From NCBI RefSeq assembly GCF_024166365.1, contig NC_064831.1, positions 29,936,768 through 30,000,767 on the forward strand: a stretch of DNA of 64,000 nucleotides. Reading direction: 5' to 3'. Made by a program: the position numbers and the translations under genes. This DNA is from Elephas maximus indicus. Its lineage: Eukaryota > Chordata > Mammalia > Proboscidea > Elephantidae. This document shows positions 19,938 to 30,765 of this stretch, piece after piece (position 1 is the first letter of the stretch; each line of letters opens with the position of its first letter). The notes under the pieces are model-generated. The model had not been told where the DNA came from, did no database searches, and saw only the letters and a list, made by a program, of their open reading frames with translations.

Positions 19938-22305
19938 AGCCAGGCAGTACATAAATAGGCTGCAAAGGGGCAGGTAGTACCTATGTAGGCTGTACAGAAC
20001 CAGGTAGTACATATGTAGTCTGTACAGGGTCAGGTAGTACAGATGTAGGCTGTACAGGGCCAGGCAGTACATATGTAGGCTGCACATGGCCGGCTAGTAC
20101 ATATGCAGGCTGTACAGGGCCGTGTAGTACATATGGAGGCTGTATAGGGCCAGGTAGTACATGTGTAGGCTGTACAGGACCAGGTAGTACATATGTAGGC
20201 TGTAGAGAACCAGGTAGTACATATGTAGGCTATACAGGGCCGGGTAGTACATATGTAGGCTGTAAGAGCTAGGTAATACATATGTAGGCTGTACAGAGCC
20301 AGATAGTACATATGTAGGCTGCACAGGGACAGGTAGTACATATGTAGGCTGCACAGGACCAGGTAGTACAGATGTAGGCTTTACTGGAACAGGTAGTATA
20401 TGTGTAGGCTATACAGGGCCAGATAGTACAGATGTGGGCTGCACAGGCCCAGGTAGTACAGAAGTAGGGTATACAGGGCCGGGTAGTACATGTGTATGCT
20501 GCACAGGGCCAGGTAGAACATATGTAGGCTTTGCAGGGCCACATAGTACACATGTAGGCTGTACAGGGCCAGGTAGGACATATGTAGGCTGAACAGGGAT
20601 GGTATTACATATGTAGGCTGTATAGGGCTGGTAGTACATATGTAGGCTGCACAGGGCCAGGCAGTACATATGTAGGCTGTTAAGGGCCGGGTAGTACGTA
20701 TGTAGGGTACACAGGACCAGGTAGTACATATGTAGGCTGCACAGGGCCAGGCAGTACATATGTAGGCTGTTAAGGGCCGGGTAGTACGTATGTAGGGTAC
20801 ACAGGACCAGGTAGTACATATGTAGGCTGCACAGGGCCAGGCAGTACATATGTAGGCTGTTAAGGGCCAGGTAGTACATATGTAGGGTACACAGGACCAG
20901 GTAGTACATATGTGCACTGTACAGAACCAAGCAGTACATATGTAGGCTTCACAGGGCCAGATGGTACATATATGGGCTATACAGGTCCAGGTAGTATATA
21001 TGTAGGCTGCACAGGGCCAGGTAGTGCATATATAGGCTGCACAGGGACAGGTAGTACATATGTAGGCTACACAGGGCCAGATAGTACCTATGTAGGGTGT
21101 ACAAGGCCAGGTAGTACACATGTAGTCTGTATAGGCTGGGTAGTACAGATGTAGGCTATACAGAGCCAGGCAGTACACCTGCAGGCTCTACAGGGCTGGG
21201 TAGTACATATGTAGGCTGTAGAGGACCAGGTAGTATATATGTAGGCTGCACAGGGCCAGACAGTGCATACGTAGGCTGTACAGGGCCAGGTAGTACAGAT
21301 GTAGGCTGTACAGGGCCAGGTAGTACAGATGTAGGCTTCACAGGGCCCGTTAGTATATATGTAGGCTATATAGGCCCAGGAAGTACATATGTGGGCTGTA
21401 GAGGTCCAGGTAGTACATATGTAGGCTGCACAGGACCGGGTAGTACATATGTAGGCTGCACAGGGCCTGGCAGTACATACATTGGCTGCACAGGGCCAGG
21501 TAGTACAGATGTAGATTGTACAAGGCAGGCAGTACGTGTGTAGACTGTAGTGTCAGATAGTACATACACAGGCTATATAGGGCAAGGTAGTATATATATA
21601 GGCTGCACAGGGCCAAGAAGTACTTATGTAGGGTGTTCAGGACCAGGTAGTACATATGTAAGCTGTACAGGGCCAGGTAGTACATATGTAGGCTGTACAC
21701 AGCCAGAAAGTATGTATGTATGCTGTACAGGGCCAAGCAGTACATATGTAGGCTGCACAGGGCCCAATAGTACTTATAAGTGCTATACAGGACCAGCTAG
21801 TACATAAGCAGACTGTACAGGACCGGGTAGTGTACATGTAGGCTGCACAGGGCCGGGTAGTACATAGGTAGGCTACACAGGGCTGGGCAGTACCTAAGTA
21901 GGTTGTACAGGGCCGGGTAGTACATATGTAGGTTGTACAGGGCCAGGCAATAAACATGTAGGCTCTACAGGGCTGGGTAGTACATACACAGGGTATACAA
22001 GGCTAGGTAGTACATATGTTGGCTGTACAGAGCCAGGCAGTACATATGAAGAAGGCACAGGGCCAGATAGTACATACGTAGGCTGTACAAGACGTGTAGT
22101 ACATATCTAGGCTACACTGGGCCAGGCAGTACATACGTAGACTGCACAGGGCCAGAGACAGTACACACATAGGCTGTACAGGGCTGGGCAGTACATATGT
22201 AGGCTGCACATGGCCAGGTAGTACATATGTAGGCTGCACAGGGCTGGGCAGTACAGATGTAGGCTGCACAGGGCCGGGTAGTACAAATGTAGGTTGCACA
22301 GGCCA
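19938..22305 (+). repeat. 30-bp minisatellite, about 79 units
   Basis: Tandem units of the form gggccaggtagtacatatgt aggctgtaca with 0-6 substitutions each and a few single-base deletions. Every unit carries the 10-bp palindrome tacatatgta or a variant. Because the unit is 10 codons long and holds no stop in all three minus frames and one plus frame, long open frames (up to 265 codons, 20,381-21,178 minus) arise automatically. I do not treat them as genes. Confidence 0.98.
20641..20910 (+). repeat. 90-bp higher-order repeat, three copies
   Basis: Three units of the minisatellite form a block repeated at 20,641, 20,731 and 20,821. The first two blocks are identical and the third differs at two positions, so these are the youngest duplications in the array. 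Confidence 0.95.
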
Positions 22306-22433
22306 CATAGAATCTCTGCTGCGTATTCTTTTTTATTTACAACAATTAAAAAAAAAATCTTAGATTGATGATCACTTAAAAAACAGGCTTTGGATTGGGT
22401 CTTTGGGGTGGGCTGTAGTTTGCCAAGCTCTGT

Positions 22434-23304
22434 AAATAGAAACCATTAACTTTGAGATTCGGCAATGAGTACTTCAGAAGACAGCCATATTTCCCGACCT
22501 CTATCTGTTTTTTAAATAAATTTAAAAAAACAATCAAACAGTCTTATCGAATTACGATCCAGATGTATTCACTGCAATGGGTGATTTCATAATGCAGTAC
22601 ATTTCTCTCCTGTCATACACACAGTATCCAGAAAGCATGTCGTCAAAGCGAGTTACTGCGTAACTTTGAGACGCCGTCCCACAATCTGCCACTTTTCAAC
22701 TGTTTTGCAAATGATACCATATTAGCTGAAAAATATGTTCTAGATATTTTATCCCAGTCATGTCATCAAAAAGATAACTCAGATTTACAATTTATAATTT
22801 TCTTCTTAATAATTATTAGGGCAGTTTTTACCTCTTGGATGGCTGTTGCTGTTGTATGCCATGGAGTTGATTCCAACTCATAGTGACCCTGGATGGCAGC
22901 CTTACTCATTTCCTTTTCTAATCCTTTAAAGAGAATCATGTTTAATACAGGATAATAGCACTGACTTCTGAGACAGGCCAAGAACTTTATAAACCCATTA
23001 GGTTAATGATGTGGCAAACATCAGAGAAAAAGTTACACCCAATTCCATCCTTCTGAGTTCTCTGGTCTTGGCCCTGGCCCAACCTCAGAAAGGAATTTCA
23101 GTAAATTCATCTGGCGCTGAATGGCTGTGAAACTAGCAGGAGATTGTAAAACCTCTTTCCTAGAATCCCATAAAAATGGAACAGATATTATTTGTGAGAT
23201 TTAAAAAATGGCTACACATGAAGAAAGTTGATAAGATGGGTATCACCTCTCAAATGCCTCCTAAACTTCACCATTTGTTTAAAGGATATTGGAATCATCA
23301 ATTA
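22434..23304. other. Mostly unassigned; SINE-tail fragment at 22,843-22,900
   Basis: 22,843-22,900 (gccatggagttgattccaac tcatagtgaccctgg…) is a minus fragment of a SINE tail. The remainder shows nothing I can name. Confidence 0.5.
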
Positions 23305-24235
23305 CAGCATGACTTAGAGAATCAAATATGGTCTTCAATCACTTATAATTTGATTCTAGTTCTACCCAATTTATATTAAATATTCAGATTAATAACAAAA
23401 CAAACCCAGGACTGAGAATTACCTACAGCTTGGCTGGACCAATGCTCCTGGGCTTCTTAATAAGTAGCTCTAATGTCAGGCAAGAGCAAACCCAAAAGCA
23501 GTGCTGTATTGGAGCTGCTTGCACCAACTTGTGAGAGCCAACCGTTAAGTTCAATAGCGATCCAGCTGGTAAACACAGCCATCATTGGAGATTACATTAT
23601 ACGAATTTATGATTAGCTAGATGAGGCACTGGTGGTTCTGATAGAAATCTCACTTTCCATGCAATGCAACTCTTATGCAGCCACCACCTGTCTGTAGTGG
23701 AGGCTTGTATGTTGTTGTGATGCTGAACAGTGTCAGAGGAGCTTTCAGGCTAAGATGGACTAGGAAGAAAGACCTGGCAATCTTCTGAAAATCAGCCAGT
23801 AAGAACCCTATGGAGCACAACTGCCCGATCTCCAACTGATCATGGGGATGGCAAAGGACCAGCAGCGCTTTGTTCTCTTGTGTATGGAGTCACCATGATT
23901 CAAGAGTCAACTCAAAGGCAGCTAACAGCAACAGCATAAATGTTGTATTTTACGAAAATAACACGTGACTTCTGTTTGCCAACTGCACCCTCCCCGGATG
24001 AGATATTCCCCTGAGCACCAAATGGCAGTTTTGACAGTTCAAGTACAGCACTGCTTTTGGGTTTGCTCTTGCCTGAAATTACTAATTAAGAAGCCTGGAA
24101 GAATTGGTCCAGCCAAGCTCTAGGTAATTCTTATTTCTGGGTTTGTTATTAATCTGAAGATTTAATATAAATTAGGTAGATCTAGAATCAAATTATAAGT
24201 TATCCAAGGCCAAGTTTGATTCTGTAAGTCATGCT
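23305..24235. repeat. Large inverted repeat, arms about 200 bp
   Basis: Left arm about 23,305-23,517 and right arm about 24,034-24,235 are reverse complements at roughly 90% by eye over the inner 165 bp (for example cttataatttgattctag and gcaagagcaaacccaaaag on the left, both found complemented on the right), with two small gaps. The spacer is about 516 bp, of which 313 bp is a later SINE. I do not recognise the arm sequence as a known family. Confidence 0.85.
23626..23938 (+). mobile_element. tRNA-Gly-headed, RTE-bodied SINE
   Basis: The head gcactggtggttctgataga … ccatgc resembles the 5' half of tRNA-Gly; the B-box part appears deleted. The body gtggaggcttgtatgttg … tttcaggctaagatggacta matches the 5' leader of the RTE copy at 4,740-4,862. 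The tail ggtca/gtcaccatgattc … ggcagctaacagcaac has the RTE-type 3' end. It lies in the spacer of the inverted repeat. Confidence 0.7.
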
Positions 24236-24356
24236 ATTTATCTTATGTTATTTGTGTAAAAATACAGTAACTATATTATATTAAAAACAAAGGTATTAAA
24301 TACTCAAGACTCATCACTCCCTAATTATTTTACTACATTTTCTTATTATTCTCTTT

Positions 24357-24511
24357 GGAGCCCTGGTGGTGTGGTTAAGAGCTCAGCTGCTAACCAAAGG
24401 GTCAGCAGTTCAAATTCACCAGCCACTCCTTGGAAATCCTATGGGGCAGTTCTACTCTGTCCTATAGGGGCGCTATGAGTCAGAACTGGCTCAACAGCAT
24501 CTAACAACAAT
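24357..24511 (+). mobile_element. AfroSINE-type SINE
   Basis: ggagccctggtggtgtggtt … gggcagttctactctgtcc … gagtcagaactggctcaac … ctaacaacaataag. It lies just left of the ERV at 24,572. Confidence 0.9.
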
Positions 24512-24571
24512 AAGAGTATTATGCTCTTGAGGTTACTTACATTTATTTTATCTATCTGGTAGAAACACTAT

Positions 24572-25185
24572 TGATCTGGAGAGTGGAGACCCCCTAAATC
24601 TTAAAGGGCTTGGCTGGAGTAAAGAATCTACGATAAGGTCCAATTTCCCTTTCCCCTAGCTATGTGATAGAAAAACTGGCAAAACAAGTTTCTCCACTGG
24701 TTAATAAATAAGTGCACCTAAGTAAAACAAAGAAGGAAATGCTCTGTGATGCATGCTATATGATTTAAGTTAAAGGTTGGGGTCCTGGTATTGTCTTATA
24801 ACCACCTCATAACTATGACTCAGGGTCATAGGATCACAAGTTGACCCCAGTTACCACACAGCCAGTTAGGTAAAACCCCAGAACCAGTCCTGCAACCATT
24901 TTAAACCTGTAATTATGGTATCCTTGTCATGGTCCTTTCCCTGCTTCTGTAGTCCCACCTAAGACAGCGATGAATTGACCTGCTACCAGTCATGACCTTG
25001 TGATGATTTTCTTGGTCCTCTATAGTATGTAATGGAAACCATGACTGTGATTCAGTGGATTCCTTCAGCCTTTATACTGGGTACATGCTGATGGTCTCCC
25101 ACATTTAAGTGATAGTCTTTGTCTTAGCTTAATAAAAATCTCTTTTGATTAAATTTTGAGTCTGGGGCGTTTTTCCCCTATGACG
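24572..25185 (+). mobile_element. 5' LTR of the class I ERV
   Basis: tgatctggagagtggaga … ttttcccctatgacg. Poly(A) signal AATAAA at 25,131-25,136 and TATA-like ctatagtatgtaatgg upstream. Its partner is at 30,766. Confidence 0.85.
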
Positions 25186-26620
25186 TTTTGGTGATGAGAA
25201 TACGCTCCAAAGCCGTCTTCCTTCAGCAGGATCCTTGAGAGGCCAAGGAATGCAGCAGACACCACCAGCAGGGCATTTTGTGCCCTACCGTTTCCATGGA
25301 CCCTGGGGACCCCGCAAAGGTAAGCGATGTTGGATTGGAACCCTACAATTTACAGCCCAGCTCTCTGAGATCTTTTATTAAGCCTTCTGTTATGTTTTTC
25401 TGTTCGGATTCTCTCAGACTTCCTGGTAAGCTTTCACTTGTGTTGTCTAAGTTTGAACATCTCAGTGAGTACAGAGGTGAATCTACTTTCAAACAATATT
25501 TCTTTGTGGTTTGGGAAAAACCGAAAGTTTTTTTTTGTACAGGTGGCTAGGTAGTTTTTTTTTGTATAGGTGGCTTATCGCTGAGATTGCTCAAAGGTGA
25601 AGTTTGCATGCCATCTAGCGACATGTGGTAGTATCTGCAGATTTCTGACACTGAAGGTCTCATCTGCTGAACTCTGGTAAACTGAGCAATGCCATCTGGC
25701 TTGAGAAATGATGTGCGCTTACCAGAGATTAGGAACCGGACCAATGGCCATTCTGAGAAATTTTTGAGCTCAGTAAAACTAACTTTTCTGCATGGTGGAT
25801 TAGAAAGAAGGGGCTCTAGAATAAATCAACAGGTTAAGTGAAAAGCTGCAGTTTCAGGGGCCTAGTAAAGGTCCTCTCACCTTCCCACTGGAAGCTGAAA
25901 GAGCTAGCTGGAGGTTTGTGTTCAAACCTGTTTGACAGGTTCTGTTGTATCCTCTCAGTTTGCTACCAAACCCGTTTGACAGGTTCTGTTGTATTTCCAC
26001 CAGCATCTGTTTACGGCCTTTTGTCTCTTTACTTTTGAGTTGCTCATGGTTTGAATGGCTGTCAAACTTTTGGATTTTTGTTTCTGTTTGTGGGTTGAAA
26101 CTTTGAGCATGACAAGTCCACCACCTAGTGGATGAAGGATATGGCTCTCTGTGGAAACTTTTCCTTTTTTTTGTTTAAAGGTGCATTTACTTAGTGCACC
26201 TTTCATTTGTTGGCATGTGCTGTTACTTAATAAGATGTGGGGAATGCCACATCTGGCATGTGCTTACCTTTTCCACTTGCAAGTTCAGGTTAAGGTTGGT
26301 CTGGTGCACGTTTGAGGTCACTCCTCACAATCTGGCATTTTGGAAGTTACTTTAAGGGATGAGAGAACCAAAGTAATGCTCCTTCCTCACAGCTGGGGTG
26401 CACAATTTGGCATTGCGAAGGTCGCTGTAAAAAGTGAGAAACTGAAAGTAATGCTCCTCACAGGCGTTTTTCTTTTTCCTAACTCACTGAGTGCACATTT
26501 GCTAAATTCTTGCCAAAAAAAAGGAGGAGGGGCAACGCAAAAGTCCTGCAATTGCACCTTCTGTTTTTTTGTCCTGAGAGCTTGCCTTGGTTACTGTTTT
26601 TCATGAAACTGAGTTTTTGT
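25186..26620 (+). pseudogene. ERV leader and gag-side region, unrecognisable
   Basis: Begins with a primer-binding-like ttttggtgatgagaat. A strong donor CAAAG|GTAAGC lies at 25,315-25,325. Two small direct duplications occur: gtttttttttgta[c/t]agg tggct near 25,530-25,572 and gtttgacaggttctgttgta at 25,931 and 25,976. No gag motif could be read. Confidence 0.5.
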
Positions 26621-29030
26621 CATGTCAATCTGGGCCTTTAGTAGCTAATCTAAAAACCTTTAATAGGAATAGTCAATTTTAAAAAGTGCACTGAAAAAAA
26701 GAATAGATTATTTAACTAGTATAACAAGGCTTTAAAATGAACAAATTATTCTAAATTACTCTTTAAAGCATACAGAAGGTTATGAAAATATAATAACTTC
26801 CTACCTCTGAATGGTATTATTAAATTATAACATTTCTTCAAAGAACTTACTCCATTTTAATAAGTACTTACATGTTTAATAATAAAAATAATAAAATAAT
26901 AAAAAATTAAACTTATTACATGTTTAATAAGTCCAAATATTTACAAAAATTAATAAATATATTCTAACAAAGATTTTTATGTTCTGCAATATGTCAATCT
27001 TTAAAGCAAAACTTTTCTAAGTAATTAAACTAGATATCATACGAAATATGTTTATTTAAGGAAAAGGGGTAATTTTCGAGAACCAATGAGTTCATTTTTA
27101 CTAAAGAGCTTTGGTATTTACTGTGTAAATAAAACATTGTAATAAAGGAAAGGCAAAACTGCTTACTCATAGAATAAAAAAAAAAAAAAGGCTTAAGTTT
27201 TCTTTTCTTTGGAAATACCTAAATCAGATCAAACATCTGAAAGTAAATTGGATAATCAATTTTTTTCTTTAACCATGATTCAAAACATAAAAATTACAAG
27301 GAGACACACCTAAAATAAACAGTAAAAAATAAAAACATAGGCTATTTAAATAGTTTTATTTCAACAGTAATTATGTTTTGTGGTATATAAGTTTAAAATA
27401 ATTTCCAAAACCTTTATGTAACTTATTAACATTAAATTAATATCCAAGTTTATACTCTTGTTTTTATGCCATAGAGAAAATATATATTTACATATTTAGG
27501 CCTGCTAATTAACACATTCATTGTTGTCACTTAAAGAATTGTACAAAAGATATAATCAAAGTATTTGGCTAAAATTTGATGAGTTTATTACATTTTAAAG
27601 AACTTTTAGTATCAAAGAACATATAAAACAAAGAAATTAGGTTTACCATTGTTAAAATAATAAAATTTTGATTACTAGGTTAAAAGATTAATTTTTTTTC
27701 TGTAAATGGCCTCAAAGACAGTTCAGCCCCCTAAGTCAAAACAAAGCTGCATGGTTTTGAAAAAACTAAGGTTTTTACCTTTAACATCTTTGATTTAAAA
27801 TAACTTAAGTACTGATTCTCAGTGATCTATAGCAAACTCCTAACAACTTTAAAACTTCACAGAAAGCCACAAAAGGTTTGTTTCTGTTTTATTTAAAAAA
27901 TGGTTTATTTAATATATTATGAATTATATAAACATGTCCAATCAGAAAAAGTATTAAATTTTCCTTGAGTTAAAATTTATATGCCTAATACTAAACAACA
28001 AAGAACACATATTATGTGATAATTTTATTATTTCAACTGCTAACTTGGTTACAACTTTGTTTCTTTTAAATCTAGCATCAAGCCAGTCATTTAAATCAGA
28101 GAATTCACATCATTTGCATATAAACTTTTTGTTACCATTCACATGCTTAGCTTACTTAATATATTCTTGATATATTTCAACTATATGGTATAATATTTCA
28201 AATTAATGTGTTATATTTAAATCTCTTTAGAAATAAAGTTAATCATTATTTTGAGATATTTTTACCTAAAGTTTTTATTTAACTTTATTTGGCTTTATGC
28301 TACTTTTTAAATCTCTTTAGAAATAAAGTTAATCATTATTTTGAGATATTTTTACCTAAAGTTTTTATTTAACTTTATTTGGCTTTACACTACTTTTGTA
28401 TTAATTCCCATCAAGTCTTTTCACCTGAAAACAAAGTTATTATGAGCCAGCCATAGCCATTTTTAGGGTTATTATTCACAGATTTTTTTACCTTGGTAAT
28501 TAGTTCACTAAAAATGCAACAAAATGGACTGTATCAAACTCATAAAAAATATTTTGAACATAAATGTCAGCAGACTAAATAAAGATTTCAAAACTCTTAT
28601 GTAGAAACTGAGGGAGTTTTTCAAGTTGCTGCTAATCCGGAATAACACGGAACCAAAACTGGCTACATGGGACTGAGTAAACCAAAATAATTACTTAAAG
28701 TTTATATAAGGATATTGATAATGTTCAATGTTCTACTGTCTAGATATTAAAAAAAATTTTTTTTTGTTTTTCTTTTGTTAATCCAGATCTGTATTTCAAT
28801 AGTGTACTCACTTTACTTCTGTTTTTTGCACCTCAAATAGGATTGGAAGATGTCATGACATATGTCAAGATTGTCTAAATATATTCAGTGTTTTAAATGA
28901 TTCTGCCTGTAGATTCTAAGAAATGAATGCCAAAATGACTATAAGTAGTTCTTGAAAACAAAATGGCACTCCCTTATGTTATTTAACTGACTCTAACATT
29001 GTTAAATATTGTCAGTTTTTAATCCGATAC
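26620..29030. other. Very AT-rich block inside the ERV
   Basis: About 2.4 kb dominated by A and T runs, where pol should lie, with no readable retroviral motif and no other repeat I can name. It may be extreme decay or a foreign insertion. It includes the tandem duplication at 28,216. Confidence 0.6.
28216..28397. repeat. 90-bp tandem duplication
   Basis: tttaaatctctttagaaata … aactttatttggcttta occurs twice in a row with period 90 bp. The copies are identical except for the last few bases (tgc versus cac), so it is much younger than the surrounding ERV. Confidence 0.95.
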
Positions 29031-29159
29031 TCTAAAGAATGTTTTCACAGGCTAAAGGACCTTTTGACAACCAAAAACCAAAATCCCCAAATCTGCCTAA
29101 CATTGTTCCAGGGGACTGTACCTATATTAGAAAAGACATCAGTTAAAAGATTCCCTGGA

Positions 29160-29390
29160 GCCTCAATGAAAAGGACCATATTTAGTTCTCCTTGCGAAAC
29201 CCTGAGCTGCTAAATTTTAGGGCATGGAGATCTGGATACACCTCTCCCAACTGAAGAAAGCTGCTGCTCCTACTCGGATGATTCAACCAACTAAAAGGCT
29301 CGAACTAAGATTAAAAAATCGCCAGTGTGAGAAACAGATGAAACCTGGTGTGGACAACTCATCCCGAGATCCAGGATCAAGCCTGTAAAC
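29160..29390 (+). pseudogene. ERV pol, integrase C-terminal remnant
   Basis: The frame from 29,224 reads …IWIHLSQLKKAAAPT… and ends at a stop near 29,388. The W-I-H-x-S-x-x-K pattern is the conserved C-terminal part of gammaretrovirus-type integrase just before env. Upstream coding is lost in stops. Confidence 0.65.
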
Positions 29391-29729
29391 CCCTTATTCC
29401 CGAACATTGGGCCACATAAATACACACTTCTTGGATTTGCATATTTCTTTTTCTAGTGTGTGCTATCCTTTTGTCTTACACTCCTTTAAGGTCTATGGAC
29501 TAATACCTTTCCTTTGGATGTTACTCAAATTACTGCTTTGTACCTAACCCTTGTTTTTGAAGTAGTTTTGTTCTATTAGGTTTTATTAATAGATAAAACA
29601 GATTCATACATTTCCATGTTTTAACCTAAAAGCTTCTCTTTATATTAGTATTTTATTAATCATTATTTGCTGTGCCCATTCCTGTTTACTCATATATGCC
29701 CTTATTTAAAAGACCTTAGTTCAGTTTCT

Positions 29730-29886
29730 GGAGCCCTGGTGGCACAGGACTGGGCTGCTAACCAAAAGGCTGGCAATTTGAACCCACCAGCTGCTCTTTG
29801 GAAACCCTATGGGGCAGTTCTACTCTTTCTTATAGGGTTACTGTGAATCGGAATTGACTCGACAGCAACAGGTTTGGGTTTTTTGG
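29730..29886 (+). mobile_element. AfroSINE-type SINE in ERV
   Basis: ggagccctggtggcacagga … gaatcggaattgactcgac … ggtttgggttttttgg. It interrupts the env-side part of the provirus. Confidence 0.9.
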
Positions 29887-30049
29887 TTCTTATTTTAGTT
29901 TCTAAGTCAATTGTAAGCTAATTACTCTTGTTTATTTCTTCTAGACAATTTTTCTCCATTATAAAGCCTTTCATAAGTTCTTTGTTTTTCTTAAGTTCTT
30001 TGTTACCACACATCGTAATAACTACTGAAGTCTGAAAGGATAATGCTTT

Positions 30050-30350
30050 TGTCAAATTAGCTCAATCAGTAGCAAATACCTCCTGTTGTTCTTGGATAAA
30101 CACCACTGGTGAAGTAAGGGAAGATATACACAAAGTATACCAACAAGCAGTATGGTTACATTCAATCCCTCCCCCTCCACCCCCAGCAGATGCCATCAGT
30201 ATCTGACCTGTTAACTCCCACAAGGGACAGGATCATATTTATGAACCTTATTGCAAACTGGAATAATTGTATTCATCATTGTAATCATTGTTGTATAAAC
30301 AAATTTATTATGAAATGTGTAGCCAAAGTCAGGCAAAAACATGTCAGGTG
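30050..30350 (+). pseudogene. ERV env transmembrane subunit remnant
   Basis: tgttgttcttggataaacac encodes CCSWINT, followed by TGEV. This is the CX(n)C-type cysteine motif after the immunosuppressive-like region in class I ERV TM proteins. About 130 bp further (30,262-30,297), in another frame, ataattgtattcatcattgt encodes an isoleucine/valine-rich membrane span. The two parts are out of frame and the surface subunit is not recognisable. It is a decayed fragment. Confidence 0.65.
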
Positions 30351-30560
30351 CATAGGGAAGAACAAGATGGCACCTGGCAGAGAGTACAGACAGTAACCTG
30401 AACAGCAAACCCAAACAGCCATGAATTTAAAGACTTAAAGCTTATAGGCTGCCATTTAAGGAAGCCAAGTCCATGCTGAAGATAATGAAAGGCCAAAAGC
30501 AGAGTTCATCCTAAAGATAATATAAGGCCATGCAAAAAATAATAACTGTGATCAAAGGAT

Positions 30561-30724
30561 GGAGCCCTGGTGGTACAGTGGTTAAGCATTCAGCTGGTAA
30601 CAAAAAGGTCAGCAGTTTGAATCCACCAGCTGCTCCTTGAAAACCCTATGGGGCAGTTCTACTCTGTCCTGTAGGGTCACTATGAGTCAGAATCCACTCG
30701 AAGGCAATGGGTTTTTTTTTTTAA
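30561..30724 (+). mobile_element. AfroSINE-type SINE in ERV
   Basis: ggagccctggtggtacagtg … gagtcagaatccactcgaag … gggtttttttttt, between env and the polypurine tract. Confidence 0.9.
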
Positions 30725-30753
30725 TCTAAGGATGTTCAGCTGAAATCCTTGAT

Positions 30754-30764
30754 CAAAGGAGGGA
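30754..30764 (+). other. Polypurine tract of the ERV
   Basis: caaaggaggga immediately precedes the first TG of the 3' LTR, the standard position for the plus-strand primer. Confidence 0.7.
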
Positions 30765-30765
30765 T

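Larger units (their letters stand above)
19911..22433 (+). mobile_element. MER5-like hAT-Charlie element hosting a minisatellite
   Basis: The left edge gggctgacaaactctttctc and right edge gggctgtagtttgccaagctctg are the inverted ends of a MER5-type non-autonomous hAT transposon. Just inside lie the expected first repeat-like segment (left) and …gccacatagaatctctgctgc… then ttttatttacaa (right). The 30-bp segment of MER5 between gggcc and the next ggcc has been multiplied in the middle. I could not see an 8-bp target duplication. Confidence 0.7.

Noticed and set aside
19938..22305. CRISPR-like regular array
   Set aside because: There are no unique spacers: the whole unit repeats directly, and the window is mammalian.
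20030..22308. Several 60-265-codon open frames on both strands
   Set aside because: They are produced by the 30-bp minisatellite unit, which has no stop in four of six frames; there are no start context, splice or conservation signals.
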